DNA of 25,143 nucleotides from DATKDU01 sp035512595 (GCA_035512595.1 DATKDU010000223.1:1-25143), one strand, 5' to 3'; positions 1 to 8,076 are shown, numbered from the stretch's first letter. Numbers and translations are program-made. Notes: generated from the letters alone by a model not told the origin.

Positions 1-1001
1 GGGATCTGCCGGTCGGCCTCGACCAGCAATGTGCCGACGCGGCCCGCCGTCGCGGCTTCCGCGATCTGAGCCAGGTCGTCCGAACCGAGGTTTCGGGATC
101 GCGCCACCTGAAAGTCGTCGCTCAGCTTGGCCAGGCGTGGCAGGTAGACGGGTTCGACGACCCGCCACGCCTCCGCCCGCAACTGGTCGAGGCTCAGGCT
201 CTCGGGGTTCTTCCTGATCCCGTCGGCCATCAGGAACGGATTGTGACTGACCTCGTGAAACGGCTCGTGGTACTCCGTCAGGGTCGCGAGCATCAGCGGC
301 AGCCCGGACGGGCGGGAGTGGTGTTCCAGGATGCCCCGGTCGATGGAACGGAAGAACCGATCCCGGTCGATGTCCACCTCGTCCGCTTTGTCCCCGTGCG
401 CGTGGACCGACGGAGCCGCCCCGCTCCCGGCCACCCCGCCCCTGGCGGCCCGAGGTGCCCCGGCTCCGTAGGCACCGACCGAAAGATGCTGCTCGGTCAG
501 TTCCGCGCCCAGCGCCTCCGTGATCGTCGAAGGTACGTTCGTCAACTCGACCGGGTCGAGGGCGTAGCGGTTGCCTTCGTAAAGTTTGGCTTCGTGCCGG
601 CTTAGCGCGAGAATCTGGTAGCGGTCGGCCGACTGGAGGACGCGGAGCAGCGGTTTCGTGTGAAAGCTGTCGGCCACAACGAGCAGTTCCGGGATCGAGC
701 GCTGCAGATCAAAGACCTGGAACGTGTCAGACGAACTCAGGATGGCCAACCCGTCCGTCCGGTGGTTCCAGAAGCGGTCGTCGTGTGCCAGCGCCTGGAA
801 CTTCTCCAGGAGCGTTCGCACCTCCCGCGTCGGGTACTTCTGCCGCAAGGAGGTTTCCATCTTCGCGAGCAGGTTCCGGTTGCGGATCGGGTCTTGCTGG
901 TTCTCGGGGTGGTTGCGGTGCGTCGCCTGATACAGGGAAATGCACGGCGGCTCGTGGTCCGCCAGCAGCCCAATAACATGGTCAGTGGTAAGCTGGCGCA
1001 T
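1..1001 (-). CDS. baeRF family-3 (archaeo-eukaryotic release factor-like) protein, 3' end cut by window edge
   Basis: About 333 residues are visible, starting MRQLTTDHVIGLL and running off the left edge. The ATG at 1001 has AAGGA about 6 nt upstream. The N-terminal part (LADHEPPCISLYQ, then QKYPTREVRTLLEKF) and the middle segment (HAHGDKADEVDIDRDRFF around residues 200-220, then an EPVY motif) match my memory of planctomycete baeRF family-3 proteins, bacterial homologues of eRF1/Pelota. A Gly/Ala-rich linker (GAYGAGAPRA, about residue 176) separates the first and second parts. I see no GGQ motif in the visible portion, so peptidyl-tRNA hydrolysis is not implied. The gene starts 2 nt after the HPF-like gene ends, so the two are almost certainly one operon and probably both act on ribosomes. 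The family call is from remembered motifs; the C-terminal domain is not visible. Confidence 0.8.
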   Translation of the reverse strand, partial: MRQLTTDHVIGLLADHEPPCISLYQATHRNHPENQQDPIRNRNLLAKMETSLRQKYPTREVRTLLEKFQALAHDDRFWNHRTDGLAILSSSDTFQVFDLQRSIPELLVVADSFHTKPLLRVLQSADRYQILALSRHEAKLYEGNRYALDPVELTNVPSTITEALGAELTEQHLSVGAYGAGAPRAARGGVAGSGAAPSVHAHGDKADEVDIDRDRFFRSIDRGILEHHSRPSGLPLMLATLTEYHEPFHEVSHNPFLMADGIRKNPESLSLDQLRAEAWRVVEPVYLPRLAKLSDDFQVARSRNLGSDDLAQIAEAATAGRVGTLLVEADRQI

Positions 1002-1003
1002 TT

Positions 1004-1375
1004 CTATTCCTTCAGATCTTCTTGGCTTGTTTGGTCACCGGCGTAGGAGGTGCGTCCCTTGGGGTCGCCCAGCCGGCCAGCGGTGTCGTTGAGAATCCGC
1101 GATAACTTCTTTGCACACCCCTTGAGAGCCTGATCCAGAGTCGCCCCTTGATGACTCACGATGATCGGCTGGAGGTTCGCAGGGCGGGCCTCCATCACAC
1201 AGCGTTTGTCGTTGTCGCGAGCCTTTGAGCTGCTGCTCTCGTCGCTGAGTTGGACTTCCACTCGGGTGATCCAGTCGCTGAACCGCCCCAGAGCGTCTTC
1301 CACTACGGCCTCGACCTGGCGGGACAACTCCTCGCCGCCCTCGATGTGATTGTCGGTGCTGACCTGGACTTGCAT
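1004..1375 (-). CDS. HPF/RaiA-family ribosome-associated (hibernation) protein
   Basis: This 123-residue protein begins MQVQVSTDNHIEGGEELSR and continues with DALGRFSDWITRVEVQLSDE, the usual beta-alpha-beta pattern of short HPF/RaiA (sigma-54 modulation) proteins. A basic/polar stretch (KARDNDKRCVMEARP) and an amphipathic helix (LDQALKGCAKKLSRIL) follow. Family members bind the 30S decoding region and silence or dimerise ribosomes during starvation. It lacks the C-terminal dimerisation domain of long HPF; the last 20 residues are polar and probably flexible. A strong Shine-Dalgarno (GGAGGTAAGG) lies about 4-12 nt before the ATG at 1375. It is the first gene of a two-gene minus-strand operon with the baeRF protein. 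A regulatory region of about 150 nt separates it from the next candidate ORF. Confidence 0.85.
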   Translation of the reverse strand: MQVQVSTDNHIEGGEELSRQVEAVVEDALGRFSDWITRVEVQLSDESSSSKARDNDKRCVMEARPANLQPIIVSHQGATLDQALKGCAKKLSRILNDTAGRLGDPKGRTSYAGDQTSQEDLKE

Positions 1376-1528
1376 GATTCCTTACCTCCGTTGGGGGGCA
1401 GGGCTTCTCCACCCCGCGCAAGGCGCTTTTCTTCAATGTACCGGTTGTACGTGGAGTTGTCGCCCGGAGGCGTCAAGCGGCAAAGAACAGGTTAAGGCCC
1501 GCAAGCGACGTGCCACTCCCGGTGCTGC

Positions 1529-1663
1529 TTAATTCTGTACCACGATGGCACGGATCGTCGCTCCCAGTTCCCGCACACTGGCGATAAAAAGTTCAATAGC
1601 CGTCTTGTCGCCCCGACTTTTGACGGTCGAGCTAGCGATTCGATCTTGGTCCTCGCGCTCCAC
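1529..1663 (-). CDS. possible small protein (44 aa) or gene remnant, unknown function
   Basis: On the minus strand a GTG-started frame of 44 codons reads MEREDQDRIASSTVKS then RGDKTAIELFIASVRELGAT and ends IRAIVVQN. It has the residue balance of a real protein: a polar N-terminus, then one amphipathic helix (TAIELFIASVREL) and a short hydrophobic end. The competing longer frame over the same bases is rich in Arg, Trp and Ser and looks spurious. There is no clear Shine-Dalgarno, and an in-frame TAA lies just upstream of GTG. It could be a short gene or the 3' remnant of a longer one. I do not recognise a function. It is oriented like the HPF/baeRF operon 150 nt downstream, but I see no evidence of co-transcription. 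Confidence 0.4.
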   Translation of the reverse strand: MEREDQDRIASSTVKSRGDKTAIELFIASVRELGATIRAIVVQN

Positions 1664-1680
1664 GTTAACGAGTTAAAAAT

Positions 1681-1719
1681 CCCGTCATCCTGCCATGGGA
1701 AGCAGGATGCTTCGACGGG
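1681..1719. repeat. imperfect palindrome / stem-loop in intergenic region
   Basis: CATCCTGC (1686-1693) and GCAGGATG (1702-1709) are perfectly complementary around an 8-nt loop. CCCGT (1681-1685) pairs with ACGGG (1715-1719), leaving a 5-nt one-sided bulge (CTTCG). There is an A-rich stretch on the 5' side of the plus strand, so on the minus strand the stem is followed by a run of U residues (ATTTTTAAC). That makes it a plausible minus-strand terminator, although I see no convincing minus-strand gene that would end there. It may instead be a dispersed palindromic element or a leader structure. Confidence 0.5.
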
Positions 1720-1885
1720 ACGGGGATGTGCCATCTTGTCGTCCCGAATCCTATGCCTAAGCTTAATCCTCGACAGCAGGCATCAAGACGACTGCTGACG
1801 AGAGTTGAATTTTCTTGGCAGAAGCCCCTGTATCCGCTCCTCGTGAATCGAGGGTGGCGCTGCCGTGGCGCGAAAGGAGTCTCAG

Positions 1886-4267
1886 ATGGCAAGTCCGCGG
1901 GAATCGCTTCAGGAACTTCTGGAGGCGCTCGGCGAATCGTCGCAATTCGTCTCCTCCGGCAGCCTGCCGCCGGTCCTGCCAGGACTCGACGTCGAAGGAA
2001 TCGGCTCCGTCGGCACTCCGGTATCCGCCGCCGATGCAAAACGGTTGATTTCCCAAGCCACGCAAGCGCCGTACGGGCGAGGGGAAGAGACGATCCTCGA
2101 CACGAGCGTTCGCCGCGTGTGGCAACTTGAGCCGTCGCAGTTCCGCCTGGAGAACCCAGAATGGGAGGCTCATCTCGCGGCCATCGTGGATGCCGTCCGG
2201 CAAGATTTTGGCATACCGCGGAAGGTGAAGGCGGAGTTGTACAAGCTGCTGATTTACGAAAAGGGGAGCTTCTTTGCGCCGCACCGCGACACGGAAAAGA
2301 CGGCCGACATGTTCGCCACGCTCGTGGTCTGCCTCCCTTCGCGGCATGCAGGGGGGACGCTCGTCGTGCGTCACGAAGGGCAAACGAAACGCATTGATTT
2401 CGGCGGCAAGGAGGGGGAGTTCAAGACGCAATATGCCGCCTTCTATGCCGATTGCGACCACGAGATCGAACCGGTGACCTCCGGATACCGGGTCTGCCTC
2501 GTCTACAACCTGACCGCGACGGGAAAGCAGCAGCCGTCGGCACCGCAAAGCGCCGAGGCGGTGAATGCGGCGGCCGGCCATCTGCGGAGCCTGTTTGCCG
2601 GCTCGCCAGAACTGGATAAGATCGCCATCCCTTTCGCGCACCAGTACAGCGAGGCGGGGCTCGATCCGGCGCAGCTCAAGGGTTCCGACCGCGCGCGTGC
2701 CGACGTGCTGGTGCGGGCCGCCGAGTCGCTCGACTACGCCTGCTACTTCGCCCTGCTGACGCACTGGCAGTCCGGAACGCCCGACTATTCAACCGTCGAT
2801 TACGATCCCTGGCGGCGGAGAAACTACTGGGACGATGAGGACGACGAAGAGGAAATGGACGACGACGACGGCGACGATTCCGGAGCCGAAATGGAGGAAG
2901 TGTTCGACGAAAGTCTGACGGCGGACCACTGGCTCGATCCGCAGGGGAAAAAGCAGCGGTTTGGCATGATTCATCTGGAGGACGAAGAGATCCTGTCGGA
3001 GGACGACCGGGAAGGATGGTCGCGCCGGAACGAGATCGAGGAAGCGACGGGCAACGAAGGCGCCTCGATGGAGCGCTGGTATCGCCAGGGAGCGATCGTC
3101 CTCTGGCCCCGGAAGCACACCTATCGCATCCTGGCTGGCGAGGGGCAGCAGGTCGCGCTCCCCGAGCTTGAGAAGAAGCTCGCGCGGAGCAAGAGCCCAG
3201 CGGCACTGGAGGACTGCCGGGCCTTTGCTGCGGAAATCGTGGCCAACTGGCAGCCGCGCGTGCAGGTGCCAAAAGGGGAATGGGGGTACTCACAGCGGAT
3301 GCTGAAAATCCTGGATCGGCTGGGGTCACAGGAATTGGCCGAGCGATTCGTGCGCGATGTGCTGCCCAAGGATTTCGACGGATCGGAAGGCAAGGCGCTG
3401 CTATCCTTGGGCAAGCGGTTTGGGTTTGCGCCGCTGGGGGCCGCCCTCTGCGTCCTGGTGGATCAACAAAAGCCCGACGACTATTTCACGAAGCTGGGAC
3501 CAGTCGTGGCGCTGAGCCGGGCGCTGTGCAGCCAGCCGCCGGCATGGACCGACGAGCGGCGCACTGCTTGTCTGAACTTGTCGGAGGCGTTGGCCAGGGC
3601 AATCGAGCGTTTTGACAAGAAGCCGATCTCGCCCTACGGCTCGGGCGAGTCGCGATCAGGCGTCGTCGAAGCCGCGATTCACACTTTCGCCGCGACTGGC
3701 GCCGAGCAGCGGCTGGACTGGTTTCTGGCGCATGTGCTGTCCGATCCGCGCCGGTACGACCTCCGCGAGGTGCTCATTCCCGACGTCAAAGCGATGCACC
3801 GCTGGCTGGGGCAGGTTTCCGCAGCTCGCGCTGCGGCCGATCGGCTGCTCGCGCATTGCATCGCCGAGCTTCGCGCCGCCACCAAGGAGCCGATCCAGCC
3901 GCCGCAGGACTGGGCGCGCGAGGCGGAGCTTGAGTGCAGGTGCGAAGACTGCAAAGCGCTGGCGCGCTTCTTGCGCGATCCGGCCGCCCGCGTTGGCCGA
4001 TTTCCCCTCCGCAAGGACCGCCGGCAGCATCTGCATCAGCAGATTGACGCCAATCGCTGCGATTGCACCCACGTCACGGAGCGCCGAGGCTCTCCGCAGA
4101 CGCTCGTTTGCACCAAGACGCAAGCTTCCTACGAGCGGCGGCGCAAGCAGTATGAAACGGATTGTCAGCTCTTGTCCGAGCTGAACGCGCTGGCAGGCGG
4201 CAGTCAAACTAAGCCCCATCTCGCCCTGGCCAAACGGCGCACGAAAGGACGATCGGGCGTTCGCTAA
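1886..4267 (+). CDS. large 2-oxoglutarate/Fe(II)-dependent dioxygenase (prolyl 4-hydroxylase-like) with acidic insert and Cys-rich tail
   Basis: The ATG at 1886 is preferred over an in-frame GTG at 1865 because AAAGGAG sits 5-6 nt before it; the product is 793 residues. The N-terminal 250 residues carry a P4Hc-type fold. LLIYEKGSFFAPHRDTEK supplies the HxD iron ligands (HRD). DHEIEPVTSGYRVCLVYNL supplies the distal His and the Arg that binds 2-oxoglutarate. These enzymes hydroxylate protein or small-molecule substrates in the cytoplasm; I cannot name the substrate. After the catalytic domain there is a very acidic stretch around residues 320-345 (DDEDDEEEMDDDDGDD), a long helical region, and a C-terminal segment with CRCEDCKAL and NRCDCTHV cysteine clusters that might bind metal. 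It appears monocistronic. It is far longer than a stand-alone P4H domain (about 200 residues), so most of the protein is unassigned. Confidence 0.75.
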   Translation: MASPRESLQELLEALGESSQFVSSGSLPPVLPGLDVEGIGSVGTPVSAADAKRLISQATQAPYGRGEETILDTSVRRVWQLEPSQFRLENPEWEAHLAAIVDAVRQDFGIPRKVKAELYKLLIYEKGSFFAPHRDTEKTADMFATLVVCLPSRHAGGTLVVRHEGQTKRIDFGGKEGEFKTQYAAFYADCDHEIEPVTSGYRVCLVYNLTATGKQQPSAPQSAEAVNAAAGHLRSLFAGSPELDKIAIPFAHQYSEAGLDPAQLKGSDRARADVLVRAAESLDYACYFALLTHWQSGTPDYSTVDYDPWRRRNYWDDEDDEEEMDDDDGDDSGAEMEEVFDESLTADHWLDPQGKKQRFGMIHLEDEEILSEDDREGWSRRNEIEEATGNEGASMERWYRQGAIVLWPRKHTYRILAGEGQQVALPELEKKLARSKSPAALEDCRAFAAEIVANWQPRVQVPKGEWGYSQRMLKILDRLGSQELAERFVRDVLPKDFDGSEGKALLSLGKRFGFAPLGAALCVLVDQQKPDDYFTKLGPVVALSRALCSQPPAWTDERRTACLNLSEALARAIERFDKKPISPYGSGESRSGVVEAAIHTFAATGAEQRLDWFLAHVLSDPRRYDLREVLIPDVKAMHRWLGQVSAARAAADRLLAHCIAELRAATKEPIQPPQDWAREAELECRCEDCKALARFLRDPAARVGRFPLRKDRRQHLHQQIDANRCDCTHVTERRGSPQTLVCTKTQASYERRRKQYETDCQLLSELNALAGGSQTKPHLALAKRRTKGRSGVR

Positions 4268-4296
4268 GCCGCTCCCAGCGTGGCATCGCCAAGGGG

Positions 4297-4668
4297 CTAC
4301 TTCCGATTCGGACGACGAGCTTTGTTTTCTGCAAGCCGCGCCTTGACCAGCTTCTTGACGAGCGCGATTGGCAGCGGTTTAGCCGCTGGAAAGCGGATTG
4401 TTCCCTTGCTGGTGTCGTAGTTCTCGAGCAGTTCCTGGTGGTCATCCACCGTGGAACCGCTCATCAGGAAAAAGGAGCAGTGCTTTTTAGACGCACCGAA
4501 TCCGACAAGCATCCCGTCCAGGCGGAACGCGGGAATGCCATAGCTGATGCACTCCTTCGGCTGCGGCACGGCCGCGCGGATCGCCCGGCGAAGCTTGTCG
4601 AGCGCCTTGCGTTCCTTGTCCCCCAAACCAGCCAGGTACTCGTCGATCGTTGTCGGTTTCGTGGTCAT
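4297..4668 (-). CDS. DUF1801 / YdhG-like protein
   Basis: This 123-residue protein (MTTKPTTIDEYLAGLGDKER) has the typical DUF1801 course: an N-terminal helix pair, the signature KECISYGIPAFRLDGMLVGF, then ASKKHCSFFLMSGSTVDDH, and TSKGTIRFPAAKPLPIALVKKLVKAR near the end. The fold is frataxin-like; the biochemical role is not established. It is convergent with the dioxygenase (29 nt between stops) and divergent from the cytochrome gene, so it is probably transcribed alone. An AGG lies about 9 nt before the ATG at 4668. The C-terminus is basic (ENKARRPNRK). Confidence 0.85.
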   Translation of the reverse strand: MTTKPTTIDEYLAGLGDKERKALDKLRRAIRAAVPQPKECISYGIPAFRLDGMLVGFGASKKHCSFFLMSGSTVDDHQELLENYDTSKGTIRFPAAKPLPIALVKKLVKARLAENKARRPNRK

Positions 4669-4962
4669 GGAACGGTGCCTTTATCGCTGGCTGAATCGTG
4701 AGGGATGGAACTAGGAGCCCTCTGATACTGAGTCGAACGGCGTATGCTCCAATCGACAGCCGACCCGAAGAATCGGACAAATTGTCTGCTCGACCATTGG
4801 GATCGTTTGCCCGCTGCCGTTCCCGGTCGTGTCAGCTACTTCCGGTCAGTTCGCGGGGATATATTGGAGTTCGTCCGCATCTCGTTCACCGAGGAGACTT
4901 TCGCCATGTCCATGTCGCCCGGTGCTCTCTCTCGCCCCACGACTCTGAATTGCGAGGTACGA

Positions 4963-6438
4963 ATGCACGCGTCATCAAAAGGCCGGTTTTCTTGGGTTCG
5001 GTGGTTTGCCTTTGCATCGACCGTAGCGTGGATTGCCGCCTGTTTCGGGTTGGCAAGCGCCCAACAGCCGGCGCGCACAAAAACTGCCGGAAAGGCGGCG
5101 GCCCCAAAGGCGGAGGCTCGCGGCAAAACGAGCTACGACCAGGTTTCGCCGGTGCTCCTCGGCCAGCAGTCGTTTGCCGACATGATGGCCAAGGACAAGG
5201 CCGACAAGCCGGCGGTCATGGCCCGGCAGAAGAAGCTGCTTGAGGAGCGATACGATCTAACGCCCAAGCCGGATGACAAGCTGGCGATGACCCGCGGCAA
5301 GCCGATTCAAGTCGGCCCGGCGACGCGCCTGCCAGAGGGGCAGACGTGGGACAAGCTGGCGGCCATGTCGCCCGAGGAGATTCGCGAGCAGGGGCTGTTT
5401 CCCAAGGGATTTCTGCCGCTGCCGCACCCCAAGCACGAAGCGGGGGGGATGCTCTTTCCGCAGATGGAGATCAAAGTCCTCAAGCGGCTGGAGCGGTTTG
5501 ACCTCGACTTCGATCTGCCCGAACATTTCCTCCCCGAGTTCCCACCGGCAATTTTCCTGACCACGCGCCCCGACCTGGGAGATGTGTCGCAGGGTAAAGT
5601 CGTCACCGTCGAAAACTTCCAGGAGATTTTTCAGGGGATCCTGAACGCCAAGGACCTGGAAGGGGTGCGACTGCTGGTGACGCAGTTTCCGCAGCAGCAG
5701 TTCAACGCCACAGCCGACCGCAAGACCGAGCAGGCGATCGGCATGCAAGGCGTCACTTGCTTCGATTGCCACGTCAACGGTCACACCTCGGCGGCGACAC
5801 ATCTGGTCGGGGATATTCGACCGCAGGCCCATCGCCGCCGGATCGACACTCCCAGCCTCCGCGGCGTCAACATCCAGCGGCTGTTCGGCTCGCAACGGGC
5901 GATCAAGACCATCGAGGACTTCACGGAGTTCGAGCAGCGGGCCGCTTACTTTGACGGCGATCCCGTGTCGGCCACCGCCAAGGGGGTCAACATTCTCGAG
6001 CGGGCCAGCCAGGTCCACTTCATGAGCGAGGTCCAGGCGCTGCTCGATTTTCCGCCGGCTCCGAATTTGGGCTGGGACGGCAAGCTCGATTCCAAAAAGT
6101 TCAGCGACGACTCGCCGGAGATGAAGGGGCAAGAGGTCTTCTTTGGCAAGGCAAAATGTGCCGTCTGCCATCCGGCGCCGTACTACACCGACAACTCGAT
6201 GCACGACCTCAAAGTCGATCGCTTCTACCAGACGCAGACCATCAACGGACTCGTCGCGACGAAGCAGGGCCCGATCAAAACCTTTCCTCTCCGCGGCATC
6301 AAGGAGTCGCCGCCGTACTTCCACGACGGCCGACTGCTGACGCTCGAGGACACGGTCGAATTCTTCAACCTCGTCTTGGAAGTCAACCTGACTGCGGATG
6401 AGAAGGCTTCGCTGGTAGCCTTCATGCGGCAATTATGA
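4963..6438 (+). CDS. exported di-haem cytochrome c (cytochrome c peroxidase-like)
   Basis: The preferred start is ATG 4963 (GAGG 6 nt upstream), giving 491 residues with an immediate Sec signal peptide: basic MHASSKGRFSWVR, hydrophobic WFAFASTVAWIAACFGL, cleavage near ASA/QQ. An in-frame ATG at 4906 with GAGGAG upstream is also possible. Two c-type haem sites are visible: CFDCH at about residue 266 and CAVCH at about residue 399. The C-terminal part (GIKESPPYFHDGRLLTLEDT then ADEKASLVAFMRQL) is typical of bacterial di-haem cytochrome c peroxidase/MauG-like proteins. It should act outside the cytoplasmic membrane in electron transfer or peroxide reduction. The N-terminal 200 residues before the first haem are unusually long for the family. 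The 294 bases before the gene, shared with divergent DUF1801, show no clear promoter. Confidence 0.8.
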   Translation: MHASSKGRFSWVRWFAFASTVAWIAACFGLASAQQPARTKTAGKAAAPKAEARGKTSYDQVSPVLLGQQSFADMMAKDKADKPAVMARQKKLLEERYDLTPKPDDKLAMTRGKPIQVGPATRLPEGQTWDKLAAMSPEEIREQGLFPKGFLPLPHPKHEAGGMLFPQMEIKVLKRLERFDLDFDLPEHFLPEFPPAIFLTTRPDLGDVSQGKVVTVENFQEIFQGILNAKDLEGVRLLVTQFPQQQFNATADRKTEQAIGMQGVTCFDCHVNGHTSAATHLVGDIRPQAHRRRIDTPSLRGVNIQRLFGSQRAIKTIEDFTEFEQRAAYFDGDPVSATAKGVNILERASQVHFMSEVQALLDFPPAPNLGWDGKLDSKKFSDDSPEMKGQEVFFGKAKCAVCHPAPYYTDNSMHDLKVDRFYQTQTINGLVATKQGPIKTFPLRGIKESPPYFHDGRLLTLEDTVEFFNLVLEVNLTADEKASLVAFMRQL

Positions 6439-6446
6439 GCTGGGGT

Positions 6447-6743
6447 CTACCCGCCAGCGATCGCCCCGATGATCAAATAGGGCTCCGCGCCCGATGTCAC
6501 GGCATCGGGCAGCGGAGAATCCGGGTCTTCGTTAGAAAGATCCTGCTCGCAAGCGTACAACCGCAGGAATGCCCGCCGCTTCTTCGTGACGTGGTCGCGG
6601 ATCGTGCCGCAGAGCATCGGGTAGCGGGCTTCCAGCGCATCAAGGACCGACCGCTGGGTGACCGGGCCTTCGATGTCGAGCTCGATGTCGCCGGTAATTT
6701 TGGCGAGGGTGCGGAGATGAAACGGAATGACGACGCGGACCAT
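6447..6743 (-). CDS. MoaD/ThiS-like ubiquitin-fold protein ending in Gly-Gly
   Basis: This 98-residue protein begins MVRVVIPFHLRTLAKI and ends exactly in IIGAIAGG. The beta-strand start, the segment VTQRSVLDALEARYPML, and the terminal di-glycine are hallmarks of MoaD/ThiS sulfur carriers, whose C-terminal Gly is adenylated and thiocarboxylated by an E1-like enzyme. A HVTKKRRAFLRLYACEQDL region replaces the usual mid-domain strands. The gene starts 11 nt after the beta-propeller gene stop, with GGGAG upstream of the ATG at 6743, so the two form an operon. No MoaE, MoeB/ThiF or molybdopterin or thiamin gene lies in the window, so a standard cofactor role is doubtful. The role with the propeller partner is unknown. 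Confidence 0.8.
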   Translation of the reverse strand: MVRVVIPFHLRTLAKITGDIELDIEGPVTQRSVLDALEARYPMLCGTIRDHVTKKRRAFLRLYACEQDLSNEDPDSPLPDAVTSGAEPYLIIGAIAGG

Positions 6744-6754
6744 CGGCAAGCTCC

Positions 6755-7942
6755 CTACTTCAGCGACTGCACCTCGACCGAAAGCACTCCCGGCAAGTCC
6801 CGCACAATCGCCTGCCAGTTGTCCCCGCCGTCGGGCGAGCAGTAAACCTGACCGCCGGTGGTGCCGAAATAAATGCCGCAGTCGTCCAGCGTGTCCACCG
6901 CCATCGCGTCGCGGAGCACGTTGATAAAGCAATTCTCCTGCGGCAGTCCGCGGGTCAAGGGCTCCCACTCGTTGCCGCCCGCTGTGCTGCGGTAGACGCG
7001 GAGCTTCCCTTCCGGCGGAACGCGCAGCATGGGGTCCATCGGCACCGCGTAGATGGTGGTGGGCTCGTGCGCGTGCACGTCGATGGGAAAGCCAAAGTCG
7101 GTGGGCAGATTGCCGTTGACCTCTTGCCACTCGTCCCCCGCATTGTCGCTGCGATAGATGCCGCCCCCCTGGTGCAACTGCATGTACACCACGTCGGGAC
7201 GGGTGGGGTGGATCGCGATCCGATGAACGCAAAAGCCGACGTCCGGAGTCATCTCCGGCAGATACGGCGACTTGAGCCCCTTGTTGATCGCTTTCCACGT
7301 TTTGCCTCCGTCATCGGTGCGAAAATTGCCCGCGGCAGAGATGGCAACGTAAATTCGTTTCGGGTTGGTCGGATCGAAAACGATCGTATGCAATCCCATG
7401 CCGCCAGCGCCGGGAGTCCACTTCGGTCCCGTGCCATGACCGCGCAGGCTGGCGAGCTCCTGCCAGGACTTGCCGCCGTCGCTGGAGCGGAACAGCGCGG
7501 CGTCTTCCACGCCGGCATAAATCGTGTCCTGGTCGTTCAGCGACGGCTCCAGGTGCCACACGCGTTTGAACTCCCAGGGGTGCTGCGTGCCGTCGTACCA
7601 TTGATGCGTGGTCAAGGGCGCGCCCGTTTCGGCGGACGTGTCATAAACGAACTTGTTGCTCTCGCCTTTGGGCCAGCCTTCTGGCGTCTTGAGCTCCTCG
7701 GGACTGCTGCCGGGCGTAGTCCAGGTTTTGCCTCCATCGTCGGACCGCGAAATGACCTGCCCGAACCAGCCGCTGGTCTGCGAAGCGTAGATCCGGTTGG
7801 GGTCGACGGGCGAACCCTTGAGGTGATACATCTCCCAGCCCCCGAAGTGCGGCCCACTGACCTCCCACTTCTGGCGCTTGCCGTCGGCAGTAAGGATGAA
7901 CGCCCCCTTCTTCGTGCCCACCAGAACGCGAACGCGGCTCAT
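6755..7942 (-). CDS. BNR/sialidase-type beta-propeller protein (VPS10/sortilin-like repeats)
   Basis: This 395-residue protein (MSRVRVLVGTKKGAFILTAD) contains repeated Asp-box/BNR motifs of the form S-x-D-x-G-x-x-W: SDDGGKTW, SSDGGKSW, TDDGGKTW, SDNAGDEW and SPDGGDNW. Strand motifs such as RIYASQT, TIYAGVED, RIYVAIS, VVYMQLH and TIYAVPM lie between them. This predicts a six- or seven-bladed propeller. There is no signal peptide, so it is cytoplasmic unless exported otherwise. Such proteins are often named exo-alpha-sialidase or glycosyl hydrolase, but I see no evidence for sialidase catalytic residues and would not infer that activity. AAGGAG lies 6 nt before the ATG at 7942. It is the first gene of a two-gene operon with the Gly-Gly-ending protein. 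Confidence 0.8.
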   Translation of the reverse strand: MSRVRVLVGTKKGAFILTADGKRQKWEVSGPHFGGWEMYHLKGSPVDPNRIYASQTSGWFGQVISRSDDGGKTWTTPGSSPEELKTPEGWPKGESNKFVYDTSAETGAPLTTHQWYDGTQHPWEFKRVWHLEPSLNDQDTIYAGVEDAALFRSSDGGKSWQELASLRGHGTGPKWTPGAGGMGLHTIVFDPTNPKRIYVAISAAGNFRTDDGGKTWKAINKGLKSPYLPEMTPDVGFCVHRIAIHPTRPDVVYMQLHQGGGIYRSDNAGDEWQEVNGNLPTDFGFPIDVHAHEPTTIYAVPMDPMLRVPPEGKLRVYRSTAGGNEWEPLTRGLPQENCFINVLRDAMAVDTLDDCGIYFGTTGGQVYCSPDGGDNWQAIVRDLPGVLSVEVQSLK

Positions 7943-8076
7943 AGACTGCTCCTTGAAAGCGTGAAAGCGTGTTTTCGGAGGAATTTTCTTGACGAGGACG
8001 CCCCAGAAGGGACACCCTGATAGTATCTAGTCGAACGAGCGGACTGGAAATCGACAGGGGGATCAAAAACTGGGGA

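Noticed and set aside
1763..2764. A 333-codon open frame antisense to the dioxygenase
   Set aside because: The plus frame has HxD...H/R motifs and a good ribosome-binding site; the antisense product is Arg/Leu-rich with no family features.
5257..6432. A 391-codon open frame antisense to the di-haem cytochrome gene
   Set aside because: The plus strand has a signal peptide and two CxxCH motifs in frame; the antisense product has no recognisable features.
6744..7298. Upstream extension of the Gly-Gly-ending protein to 283 residues
   Set aside because: The extension is out-of-frame translation of the propeller gene; ATG 6743 has its own ribosome-binding site and gives the normal MoaD-like length.
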